Assembly: GCF_014648195.1 (NCBI RefSeq)
Contig: NZ_BMQQ01000043.1
Coordinates: forward strand, 1-40,851
Direction: 5' to 3'
DNA length: 40,851 bases
Source: Streptomyces purpureus
GTDB lineage: Bacteria > Actinomycetota > Actinomycetes > Streptomycetales > Streptomycetaceae
Shown: one piece after another, positions 21,961-30,600 of the stretch
Layout: every line of letters starts with the position of its first letter
Numbering within the stretch: the first letter of the stretch is position 1
Notes under the pieces: model-generated
The model's database searches: none
What the model saw: the letters and a program-made list of their open reading frames with translations, nothing else
Told to the model about the DNA's origin: nothing
Made by a program: the position numbers and the translations under genes

Positions 21961-22751
21961 TGCTCGACGTCGAGGCATACGCCGCCCACCTGGGACTCTC
22001 CGGCCCTCTTGAGCCGACTCTGGAGACGCTGCGGGCCCTGCACAAGCGCCATCTGATGACGGTGCCGTTCGACAACTCCCGCCATGTCCACAAGGGCGCC
22101 GCGGTATGGGACGAAGCGGCCGACGCCGACCCGCAGGAACTCTTCCGGCACCTCGTCACCGAGGCGAACGGCGGCGTCTGCCACGAACTCAACGGCCTTT
22201 TCCGCACGCTGCTGCGCCAGATCGGATTCGACGTCGTCATCCTTTCCGCCGGAATTCGCGGCGCGGACCAGCAGTTCGGCCCCGACCTCGACCACATGCT
22301 GAACGGCGTCACCATCGACGGCGAGCTCTACCTCGCCGATGTCGGCTACGTCGGCCCGTCCTTCACCGAGCCCCTGCACGTCGGCCCCGGGATCCAGGAG
22401 CAGAACGGCTTCCGCTTCCGCGTCGTGGAGGAGGACGGCTACCAGATCGTCCAGCGCCAGGGCGCCACCGGCGACTGGATCGCGGTCTTCCGCTTCCGTC
22501 CCGAGGCCCGCGAGCTCACCGCCTGGGTCGGCTACGCCGAGTCCCTCACCAGCCGCGACGAATGGGAGTGGGAGGGCCAGCAGCTCAGCTCCACCACCGT
22601 CATCCGCGGCCGCGCCTTCGAGACCGGCCAGAAGATTCTCATCGGACGCCGCTACGTCGTCTCCGAGAACGGCGCCGAGACCTTCCGAGCCATCATCGAC
22701 AAGGGCGAGTACGCCGCCATCGTCAAGGACATCGTCGGCGAAGCCGCCTGA
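21961..22751 (+). CDS. Arylamine N-acetyltransferase-family amide synthase (RifF type)
   Basis: A 263-residue enzyme that takes the finished polyketide from the last ACP and closes the macrolactam by attack of the aromatic amine. The NAT catalytic triad is complete: Cys74 in EANGGVCHELN, His112 in DLDHMLNGV, Asp127 in LYLADVGYVG. Positions and length are within one to three residues of RifF (Cys73, His111, Asp126, from memory). The ATG at 21961 follows GAGGAGA; the longer frame from 21909 has no such site. The PKS genes here have no thioesterase, which fits this release route. It is not cotranscribed with the PKS: it runs on the opposite strand, convergent with the flavin monooxygenase, and shares a divergent promoter region with the BBE oxidase. 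Confidence 0.93.
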
Positions 22752-22771
22752 CGCGCACATCGCCCAACGAC

Positions 22772-22810
22772 GAAGGGGGCCGCCCGGCTGGTGCCGGGCG
22801 GCCCCCCTTC
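22772..22810. terminator. Bidirectional hairpin between amide synthase and monooxygenase
   Basis: A 16-bp stem (22772-22787 with 22794-22810, one bulged C) and a six-base loop between two convergent genes. The A/T ends of the stem give a short U-rich tail in either direction. Confidence 0.8.
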
Positions 22811-22825
22811 TTCGGCGGTCGTCGA

Positions 22826-24436
22826 TCACACCGCGGCGAGCACTCCCAGTCCCTCCCGCAACTGCCCCAGCACCGAAGCCAGTTCGGCGCGGTCCGCCGC
22901 CGGCCCGTACACGTAGAAGTCCGGGCGTACCAGCACCGCACGCGTCCGCGACTCGGCCAGGTACGTCAGGTACACACCGTCGGTGTCCACGACCTCGCCC
23001 GGACCCGCCTGCGTACCCACCGGCACCACCCGCACCACCCGCGCGCCGAGACCGTCCAGGAACGCCCGGTCCTCGTCGCCGAGGAGCCCGGCCGGGTCGT
23101 CCGCGGTCAGCAGGACGAAGCCAAGGCCCACGACCTCGTCGAACAGCCCGGTCAGACCGTCGCGCTCCACCCGGCCCTGCGGCATCAGATCACCGGCCGG
23201 CCGGCGCGGCGCCCGGCCCGCCGAACGCCGGTACAGCAGGCCGTCCTTCAGCGGCTGCACCGCACCCTTCGGCTGGGCGGTGCCCACCCCGCGCTCGCGG
23301 GCGGCCAGCATCACCGCGTCCCGCTCGGCGGCCGCCACCGGATCGTCCTGGCAGATCACCTTCCCCAGGTTCACCGACATCCCGATCGCGTGCTGCACAT
23401 GCTGGCGCCGCTCCACCGTGTAGCTGTCCAGGACCGCCTCCGACGCGCGGCCCGACAGCACCAGATCCAGCTTCCACGCAAGGTTCGCCGCGTCCCTGAA
23501 CCCCGAGCACATGCCCTGCGCCGCGAACGGCGGCATCAGATGCGCCGCGTCACCCGCCAGCAGCATCCGGCCCGTACGCCACTCGTCCGTGCAGCGCGCG
23601 TTGAACGTGTACAGCGCGTGCCGCTCCATGACCGCGTCGTCCGGTGTGATGCCCTGCTCGGCCAGCAGCTCCCACGCCCGCTCCTCGGTGTTCAGCTCCT
23701 CCACCGTCTCGCCGGGCACCCGCATGAACTCCCAGCGGCGGTGCCCCGGCCCGGCCGACACATGCGTACGGGGCCGTGCCGGGTCGCAGACCTGGAGGTT
23801 GTTCGGCTCGTAGACGCGCCGCTCGTGCGGGGCCACGTCACAGATCAGCCAGTCGTGCGAGAAGCCCTGGTCGGTCTGGCCGACGCCCATCACACCCCGT
23901 ACGAACGAGTTCGCGCCGTCGCAGCCGACGATCCAGGACGCCGTGAGCACCCGCTCGCCGTCGCCGCCTTCGGTGGGCCGCACCGTCAGCCGCACCCGGT
24001 CGCCGGTGACGTCCAGGGCGACCCCCTCAAGACCGCGCAGGACGGTCAGCCGCGGCAGCTGCGCACCCCGCGCCGCCAGAGCCGCCTCAAGTCCCGGCTG
24101 GTACATGGCGGTCGAGTCCGGCCAGCCGCAGCGGCCCTCCTCGGTCGCCTCGATCCGCAGCAGCGTCCGGCCCTCCGCGTTCAGCCACTCGTAGGCGCCG
24201 GACGGCTCGGAGAACGACGGGATCTGCTCGGCCAGACCGGCCGCGGCGAGGATCCGCGCCGACTCGCTGTCGAAGTTCACCGCGCGGGGCATCGCGTACG
24301 CCTTCGGCCACCGCTCCACGACGGTGACCCGGTGGCCGCGCTGTGCCAGCAGGACGGACAGGGTCTGCCCGACCGGGCCGTAGCCGACGACCAGGACCTC
24401 GCTGTCGCCGCCCGGCTCCGCATGCGTGTCGTACAT
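22826..24436 (-). CDS. Class A FAD-dependent aromatic monooxygenase (Rif-Orf19/MhpA-like)
   Basis: A 536-residue NAD(P)H-dependent flavoprotein hydroxylase. The three group A motifs are present: VVGYGPVGQTL (GxGxxG, residues 16-26), GCDGANSFVRG (DG motif, 171-181) and LLAGDAAHLMPPFAAQG (GD motif, 292-308). The C-terminal 130 residues form the thioredoxin-like domain common in MhpA/PheA-type enzymes. The ATG at 24436 is the family start (MYDTHAEP, then the first beta strand). In naphthalenic ansamycin clusters a homologue (Rif-Orf19) hydroxylates the benzenoid starter during chain growth, allowing naphthalene ring closure. By position, directly after the last PKS gene, this is the same role. 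It may have its own transcript, since a hairpin separates it from the PKS gene. Confidence 0.88.
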   Translation of the reverse strand: MYDTHAEPGGDSEVLVVGYGPVGQTLSVLLAQRGHRVTVVERWPKAYAMPRAVNFDSESARILAAAGLAEQIPSFSEPSGAYEWLNAEGRTLLRIEATEEGRCGWPDSTAMYQPGLEAALAARGAQLPRLTVLRGLEGVALDVTGDRVRLTVRPTEGGDGERVLTASWIVGCDGANSFVRGVMGVGQTDQGFSHDWLICDVAPHERRVYEPNNLQVCDPARPRTHVSAGPGHRRWEFMRVPGETVEELNTEERAWELLAEQGITPDDAVMERHALYTFNARCTDEWRTGRMLLAGDAAHLMPPFAAQGMCSGFRDAANLAWKLDLVLSGRASEAVLDSYTVERRQHVQHAIGMSVNLGKVICQDDPVAAAERDAVMLAARERGVGTAQPKGAVQPLKDGLLYRRSAGRAPRRPAGDLMPQGRVERDGLTGLFDEVVGLGFVLLTADDPAGLLGDEDRAFLDGLGARVVRVVPVGTQAGPGEVVDTDGVYLTYLAESRTRAVLVRPDFYVYGPAADRAELASVLGQLREGLGVLAAV

Positions 24437-24479
24437 GGTGCTTCCACTCCTCGATCAGGATCAGTTCAGGGGACGGACG

Positions 24480-24523
24480 GCGCGGGGGCGGGAGGACCCC
24501 GAAGGACCCGCCCGCCCCCGCGC
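24480..24523 (-). terminator. Hairpin between last PKS gene and monooxygenase
   Basis: A 13-bp GC stem (24480-24492 with 24511-24523) and an 18-base loop immediately after the PKS stop codon. It may end the PKS transcript or lower read-through into the monooxygenase gene. Confidence 0.55.
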
Positions 24524-24529
24524 GCACGG

Positions 24530-27500
24530 TCAGGCGTTCGCCGGGACCCCGGCCGGCAGCAGCGGCTCCAGGAACTCGGCGACCATGCCCGGGGTCGGCT
24601 GGTCGAACAGCAGCATCGCGGGCAGCGCGAGACCGGTCGCCTCCGAGATCCGGTTGCGCAGCTCCACCGCGGTCAGCGAGGTGAAGCCGATGTCGAAGAA
24701 GCCGCTGTTCTCCTCGATCTCCTCCAGATCGTCGTGGCCGAGGACGGCCGCTGCCTCGGTGCGCACCACATCGGTGAGCACGTCGATCCGCTCGTCGGGG
24801 GAGAGGCCGTCGAGCCGCGCCGCGAGCAGCTGCGCGGGCTCCTCCGTGGTCTCCTCGACGAGGTTGTTCTGCGCGGCGGTCTCGCCGTTGCCGATCACGA
24901 TGGAAGCCTCCAGCCAGTAGCGACGGTGTTGGAATGCGTAGGTGGGAAGGTCGATGCGGCGGGCGCCGGTGCCCTCGAGGACGCGGCCGAGGTCCACCGG
25001 CACGCCCCGCACATGGAGCTGGGCGAGCGAGGTGAGGAACGTGGCGTGGCCGCCTTCGTTCCGGCGCAGCGACCCGGTGACCACGGCGCCGGCCGCGGCG
25101 GACTCCAGCAGCTGCTGGAGCGCCGGCACGAGGACCGCGTGCGGGCTGGACTCCACCCACACCTGGTAGCCCTGGTCGCGCAGTGCGGCCGCGGCGTCCG
25201 CGAAGCGCACCGTGCGGCGCAGGTTCTCGTACCAGTACTTCGCGTCGGTGTCGCCCGCGCCGATCCACTCGCCGGTGACGGTCGACAGCATCGGCACCCG
25301 CGGCTTGAGCGCGACGATCGGCGCCAGGACGTCGTACAGGTCGGTGCGGATGTCCTCCACGTGCGGGGAGTGCGAGGCGTAGTCCACGGGGATACGGCGC
25401 ACCCGCACCCCGTCGGCCTCCAGGCTCGCCGAGAAGGCGTCCAGGGCCTCGATACCGCCCGCGACGACGGTGAACCCGGGGCCGTTGACCGCCGCGACCG
25501 CCAGGTCCGCGCTCCACGGCTCCAGCCGCCGCGCGGTCTCCTCCGCGGGCAGGAACACGGTCGCCATGGCGCCCTTGCCGGTGATCGCGCCGATCGCCCG
25601 CGACCGCAGCGTCACCACCCGGGCCGCGTCCGCCAGGGACAGCGCCCCGCATACCGCGGCGGCCGCGATCTCGCCCTGCGAGTGGCCGACGACGGCGTCC
25701 GGCTCGACGCCGTACGAACGCCACAGCTCCGCCAGCGCCACCATCATCGCGAAGGAGACCGGCTGGACGACGTCCACCCGCTCCAGCGACGCGGCGCCCG
25801 GCGCCTGCCGCAGCACATCGGTCAGGGACCAGTCGACGAACGGCGCGAACGCCTCCTCGATCTCGGCGATCCTCGTCGCGAACACCGGCGACTCGTCAAG
25901 CAGCTGACCGCCCATGCCGACCCACTGCGAACCCTGTCCGGGGAAGACGAACACGGTCTTGCCGTCGGCGTCGGCGGTGCCCCGCACCACCTGCGCGGGG
26001 GTTTCCCCGGCCGCCAGGTCCGCCAGCGCCGTCAGCGCCTGGGCGCGGTCGGTGGCCACCACCACGGCCCGCCGCTCCAGGCCCTCACGGGTCGTCAGCA
26101 GCGAGTGGCCGATGTCGGTGAGTTCGAGCTCCGGGCGGGCGGTGACATGGTCGTGCAGCCGCAGCGCCTGGTCCTTCAGCGCGGCCGCCGAGCGGGCGGA
26201 CAGCACCCACGGCACGGCCGGCGGGGCCGTACGGGGCTCCTCCGTCTCCTCCTCGGCCGGTGCCTGCTCCAGGATGACGTGGCTGTTGGTGCCGGAGACA
26301 CCGAACGAGGAGACCGCGGCCCGGCGGGGCCGGCCCAGGTCCGGCCACGGCCGGTTCTCGGTCAGCAGCTCCACCCCGCCGGTCCACTCCACCTTCGGCG
26401 ACGGCGCGTCGACGTGCAGCGTCTTGGGCAGCACGCCGTGCCGGATCGCCTCCACCATCTTGATCACACCGGCCACACCGGCCGCCGACTGCGAGTGGCC
26501 GATGTTCGACTTCAGCGACCCCAGCCACAGCGGCTCGACGCCCCGCGCCGACCGGGGCCGGTCCTCGCCGTAGGTGGCCAGCAGCGCCTGCGCCTCGATC
26601 GGGTCGCCGAGGGTGGTGCCGGTGCCGTGCGCCTCGACGGCGTCGACGTCCCGGGCGGTCAGGCCCGCGTTGGCGAGGGCCTGCTTGATGACCCGCTGCT
26701 GGGACGGGCCGTTGGGGGCGGTCAGACCGTTGGAGGCACCGTCCTGGTTGACGGCGCTGCCCCGGACCACCGCCAGGACCTTGTGGCCGTTGCGTCGGGC
26801 GTCCGACAGGCGCTCCAGCAGGATCAGACCCGCGCCCTCCGACCAGCCGGTGCCGTCGGCGCCGGCCGCGAACGCCTTGCAGCGGCCGTCGGTGGCGAGC
26901 CCGCGCTGCCGGGAGAACTCCACGAACACACCCGGCGTCGACATCACGGCGACACCGCCCGCCAGCGCCATCGAGCACTCGCCGGAGCGCAGCGCCTGCG
27001 CCGCGAGATGGATCGCCACCAGCGACGAGGAGCAGGCGGTGTCCAGGGTGAGCGAGGGGCCCTCGAACCCGAAGGTGTACGAGATACGGCCGGAGGCGAC
27101 ACTGCCGGAGTTCCCGATCCCGAGCAGCCCCTCCACCTCCTTCGGAACGTCCTGGAGGCGGCCGGCGTAGTCGTGGTACATGTGCCCGGCGTAGACGCCG
27201 ACGCTGCCGCCGCGCAGGCTGCTCGGCGCGATCCCGGCCCGCTCGAACGCCTCCCACGCCGTCTCGAGGAGAAGCCGCTGCTGCGGGTCGGTGGCGAGCG
27301 CCTCCCGCGGGGCTATCCCGAAGAACCCGGCGTCAAAGTCGGCTGCGTCGTGCAGGAACCCGCCCTCGCGGACGTACGTACGGCCCGACTTCTCCGGGTC
27401 CTCGTCGTACAGGTCGTCGGTGTTCCAGCCACGGTCGGCCGGGAACTCGCTGATCGCGTCGGTGCCGTCGGCGACCAGCCGCCACAGCTCCTCCGGCGTG

Positions 27501-27661
27501 GTGACCCCGCCCGGCAGCCGGCACGCCATACCGACGATGGCGATGGGCTCCTTGGCGGCCGCGGCCGCCGCGGCCTGCTCCCGCTTGAGCCGCTCGTTCT
27601 CGATGAGCGAGGCCCGCAGCGCCTCGACGAGCTTGGCGGCGTTGTCCTCTGTTGCGGTCAT
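24530..27661 (-). CDS. Type I PKS, final module KS-AT(methylmalonyl)-ACP
   Basis: A 1043-residue single-module polyketide synthase. Residues 1-36 are a coiled N-terminal docking segment. KS is about 37-460 with Cys210 (DTACSSS), His345 (EAHGTGT) and His389 (SNIGHS). AT is about 568-880 with Ser661 in GHSQG and the YASH motif at 761-764, which together predict methylmalonyl-CoA. ACP is about 950-1030 with the phosphopantetheine Ser995. The ACP reads GFTSL instead of GFDSL, a known variant. There is no KR, DH, ER or thioesterase, so the beta-carbon set by the previous unit stays a ketone and release depends on the amide synthase. GGAGGAAGCA precedes the ATG; the gene begins 38 bases after the previous PKS stop. 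Confidence 0.93.
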   Translation of the reverse strand: MTATEDNAAKLVEALRASLIENERLKREQAAAAAAAKEPIAIVGMACRLPGGVTTPEELWRLVADGTDAISEFPADRGWNTDDLYDEDPEKSGRTYVREGGFLHDAADFDAGFFGIAPREALATDPQQRLLLETAWEAFERAGIAPSSLRGGSVGVYAGHMYHDYAGRLQDVPKEVEGLLGIGNSGSVASGRISYTFGFEGPSLTLDTACSSSLVAIHLAAQALRSGECSMALAGGVAVMSTPGVFVEFSRQRGLATDGRCKAFAAGADGTGWSEGAGLILLERLSDARRNGHKVLAVVRGSAVNQDGASNGLTAPNGPSQQRVIKQALANAGLTARDVDAVEAHGTGTTLGDPIEAQALLATYGEDRPRSARGVEPLWLGSLKSNIGHSQSAAGVAGVIKMVEAIRHGVLPKTLHVDAPSPKVEWTGGVELLTENRPWPDLGRPRRAAVSSFGVSGTNSHVILEQAPAEEETEEPRTAPPAVPWVLSARSAAALKDQALRLHDHVTARPELELTDIGHSLLTTREGLERRAVVVATDRAQALTALADLAAGETPAQVVRGTADADGKTVFVFPGQGSQWVGMGGQLLDESPVFATRIAEIEEAFAPFVDWSLTDVLRQAPGAASLERVDVVQPVSFAMMVALAELWRSYGVEPDAVVGHSQGEIAAAAVCGALSLADAARVVTLRSRAIGAITGKGAMATVFLPAEETARRLEPWSADLAVAAVNGPGFTVVAGGIEALDAFSASLEADGVRVRRIPVDYASHSPHVEDIRTDLYDVLAPIVALKPRVPMLSTVTGEWIGAGDTDAKYWYENLRRTVRFADAAAALRDQGYQVWVESSPHAVLVPALQQLLESAAAGAVVTGSLRRNEGGHATFLTSLAQLHVRGVPVDLGRVLEGTGARRIDLPTYAFQHRRYWLEASIVIGNGETAAQNNLVEETTEEPAQLLAARLDGLSPDERIDVLTDVVRTEAAAVLGHDDLEEIEENSGFFDIGFTSLTAVELRNRISEATGLALPAMLLFDQPTPGMVAEFLEPLLPAGVPANA
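26427..26535. repeat. 109-base exact repeat in KS (copy 1; copy 2 at 31859-31967)
   Basis: This tract is base-for-base identical to 31859-31967. It encodes the KS region around the last catalytic His (SNIGHSQSAAG) in the last two modules. Third positions are identical too, which points to recent duplication or gene conversion. Confidence 0.85.
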
Positions 27662-27699
27662 TGCTTCCTCCGTAAAGGGGCTCGGTCGATGGGCCTGGC

Positions 27700-30600
27700 T
27701 CAGCGGGCTTCGCTGCCCAGCGCGAGCTCCAGCAGACTGTCGACGCTCATGTCGCTGATCCGTTCGGAGGCGACGGCATCGTCGGCGCCGCTCTCGACGG
27801 GGAGTTCGAGGGATTCGAGGGTGACGGTGTCCAGGTGCGGCAGCACCCGGTCCAGGACCCCCAGGGTGGCGAGCCGGTCCAGGGGCACCGTGGCCAGGAA
27901 CCGGCGGATGTCCGCCTCACGGCCGGCCGGGTCGGCGGCCTGGCCGCCGGCCGCCGGGGCGAGCTGGGCCAGCAGGTGCTCGGCGAGCACCGCCGGCGTC
28001 GGATAGTCGAAGACGAGCGTCGCGGGCAGCTTGATCCCGGTCGCCGCGGTGAGCCGGTTACGCAGCTCCACCGCCGCCAGCGAGTCGAAGCCGACCTCCT
28101 TGAACGCCTGCCCGGCCTTGATCGCGTCACCGCCCGAGTGACCCAGCGCCGCGGCCGCCTCGGCCCGCACCAGCGTCAGCACCTCGCGCTGCCGCTCGGC
28201 CTCGGGCAGCGCCGCCAGCCGGACCGCCAGGGTGTCCCCGCCGGCCACGGCCACCGCGGCCTGCTTACGGGCCGGGCGCACCAGCCCGTGCAGCAGCGCC
28301 GGTACGGGCTGACGCCGGGCGTACGCCGCCAGGTCCAGCTTCGCCGGCACGAGCGCGGCCTCCTCGGCGGCCAGGGCCGCGTCGAACAGCGCGAGCCCCT
28401 CCGCCTCGCCGATCGCCCGCATCCCGCCCTTGGCGGCCCGCGCCTCGACCGTGGCGGCCATGCCGCCGCTCTGCTCCCACAGGCCCCAGGCCAGCGATGT
28501 CGCCGGCAGGCCCAGACCGTGCCGCAGCCGGGCCAGCTCGTCCAGGAAGCCGTTCGCGGCACCGTAGTTGGCCTGACCGGGGTTGCCCAGGACGCCGGTC
28601 ACCGACGAGAACAGCACGAACGCGTCGAGATCCCGGCCGGCGGTCAGCTCGTGCAGATGCCAGGCGCCGTCCGCCTTCGGGGCGAGGACGGTGTCCAGCC
28701 GTTCGGGGGTGAGCGAGCCGAGGATGCCGTCGTCCAGGACACCGGCCGTGTGGATGACGGCCGTCACCGGATAGCGCGCCAGCAGCGCCGCCACGGACTC
28801 GCGGTCGGCGACGTCGCACGCCTCCACCGCCACACAGGCCGCACCCAGCTCGAACAGCTCGTCGACGAGCTCCTCCACGCCGTCCGCGGCCCGGCCTCGC
28901 CGGCTGGTCAGGACCAGGTTGCGCACCGCGTACTCCGACACCAGGTGCCGGGCCAGCAACGCGCCGAGCGAGCCCGTACCACCCGTGATCAGGACCCTGC
29001 CGTCGTCCCGCAGCACGCCGTGGTCGGCCGGGGCCACCGTGGCGCGCACCAGCCTCGGCACGCTCAACGCGCCCTCGGTGAGCGCGAACTGCGACTCGCC
29101 CGCCGCCACCGCCGCGGCCAGGGCCTGCCGCGAGGCGTCCGTGCCGTCCAGCTCGGCGAGGACCAGCCGGTCCGGGTACTCCAGCTGCGCCGAGCGCAGC
29201 AGACCGCGCACGGCCGCCGCGGCCGGGTCGCCGGAGCGGACCGTGACCACCAGCGGACCCGCGGCCGGGTCGCCGTCCTCCACATGCTCCTGGACGGCCG
29301 CGAGAACCCGGCCGGTCAGGGCCCGCACCCGCTCCGGCAGCGAACCGCCGTCCCCGGAGGTGGCGTCCAGCTCGGTCCAGCCCCCGGCGACGGACGCCGT
29401 GTCGAGGGCGGCCGGGACCCACTCCACCTGGAACAGCGCGTCCCGCAGCGGATCGTCACCGCCACCGGCCAGCTGCTCCGCCGCCACCGGCCGCGTCACC
29501 ATCGACCCGACCGTGGCCAGCGGCGCGCCCGACGCGTCCGCCAGATCCAGCGACACCCCGGACCCGGAGGCCACCGCACGCACCCGCAGCGCCGCGGCGC
29601 CCGCCGCGTGCAGGGTCACGCCGTTCCACGCGAACGGCAGCCGTACGCCGTCCTCCTCGCCGTCCTCCACGGCAACGTCGAGGAACGTGCTGGCCTGCAG
29701 CGCCGCGTCCAGCAGAGCCGGATGCAGCCCGAACCGCTCGGCGGCGCCGGTCTCCTGCTCGTCCAGGGCGACCTCGGCGAACACCTCCTCCCCGCGGGTC
29801 CACACCTTCCGCAGCCCGCGGAAGACCGGGCCGTAGCCCAGGCCCGCCGCCTCCTGCCGCTCGTAGAACCCGGCCAGGTCCACCGCCTCGGCACCGGCCG
29901 GCGGCCACACCGCCAGCGCCGCACCGGCCGCCGACGGCGCCTCGGTCAGGAACCCGGACGCGTGCCGCGTCCACGGCGTGCCCGCCAGGGCGTCCTCGGG
30001 CCGCGAATGGACCGTCACCGGACGGCGGCCCGTGGCGTCGGGACCCGCGACCCCGATCCGCAGCTGCACGGCGCCGTGCGCGGGCAGCGTCAGCGGCGCC
30101 TCCACCACCAGCTCGTCCAGCGTCCCCGCGCCCGCCTCGTCACCGGCCCGTACGGCCAGCTCCACCAGCGCCGCGCCGGGGACGACCACCACACCGCCGA
30201 CGGTGTGGTCGGCGAGCCACGGATGCGTCGACACCGACAGCCGACTCGTCCCCCACAGGCCCTCCTCGCCCGGCAGGCCGAGGACCGCGCCGAGCAGCGG
30301 ATGCCCGGCACCGGCCAGACCGGCCGCCGTCACATCACCCGCGCCCGCGCCGCCCGCGAGCCAGTACCGCTCACGCTGGAAGGCATACGTCGGAAGCTCC
30401 ACCCGGCGCGCGCCGGTGCCCTCGAAGTAGGCGGGCCAGTCCACGATCCGGCCGGCCGACCACACCCGGCCCACCGACTCCACCAGGACCGGCGCCTCGG
30501 CGTGCCCGCGCCGCAGCGCCGGCACGACCACCGCGTCGCCGTCGCCGTCCAGGCACTCCGTCGCCATCGCGGTGAGCACCGCGTCCGGCCCCAGCTCCAG

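Noticed and set aside
24660..24720. Inactive ACP because the motif reads GFTSL rather than GFDSL
   Set aside because: The phosphopantetheine Ser is present and the Thr variant is found in other working ACPs.
24530..27661. Thioesterase domain at the end of the last PKS
   Set aside because: The protein ends right after the ACP; no GxSxG hydrolase motif downstream.
22106..28006. 1966-codon open frame on the plus strand across the amide synthase, monooxygenase and PKS genes
   Set aside because: Arg/His/Pro/Gln-rich low-complexity product antisense to or out of frame with well-supported genes; a typical high-GC shadow frame.
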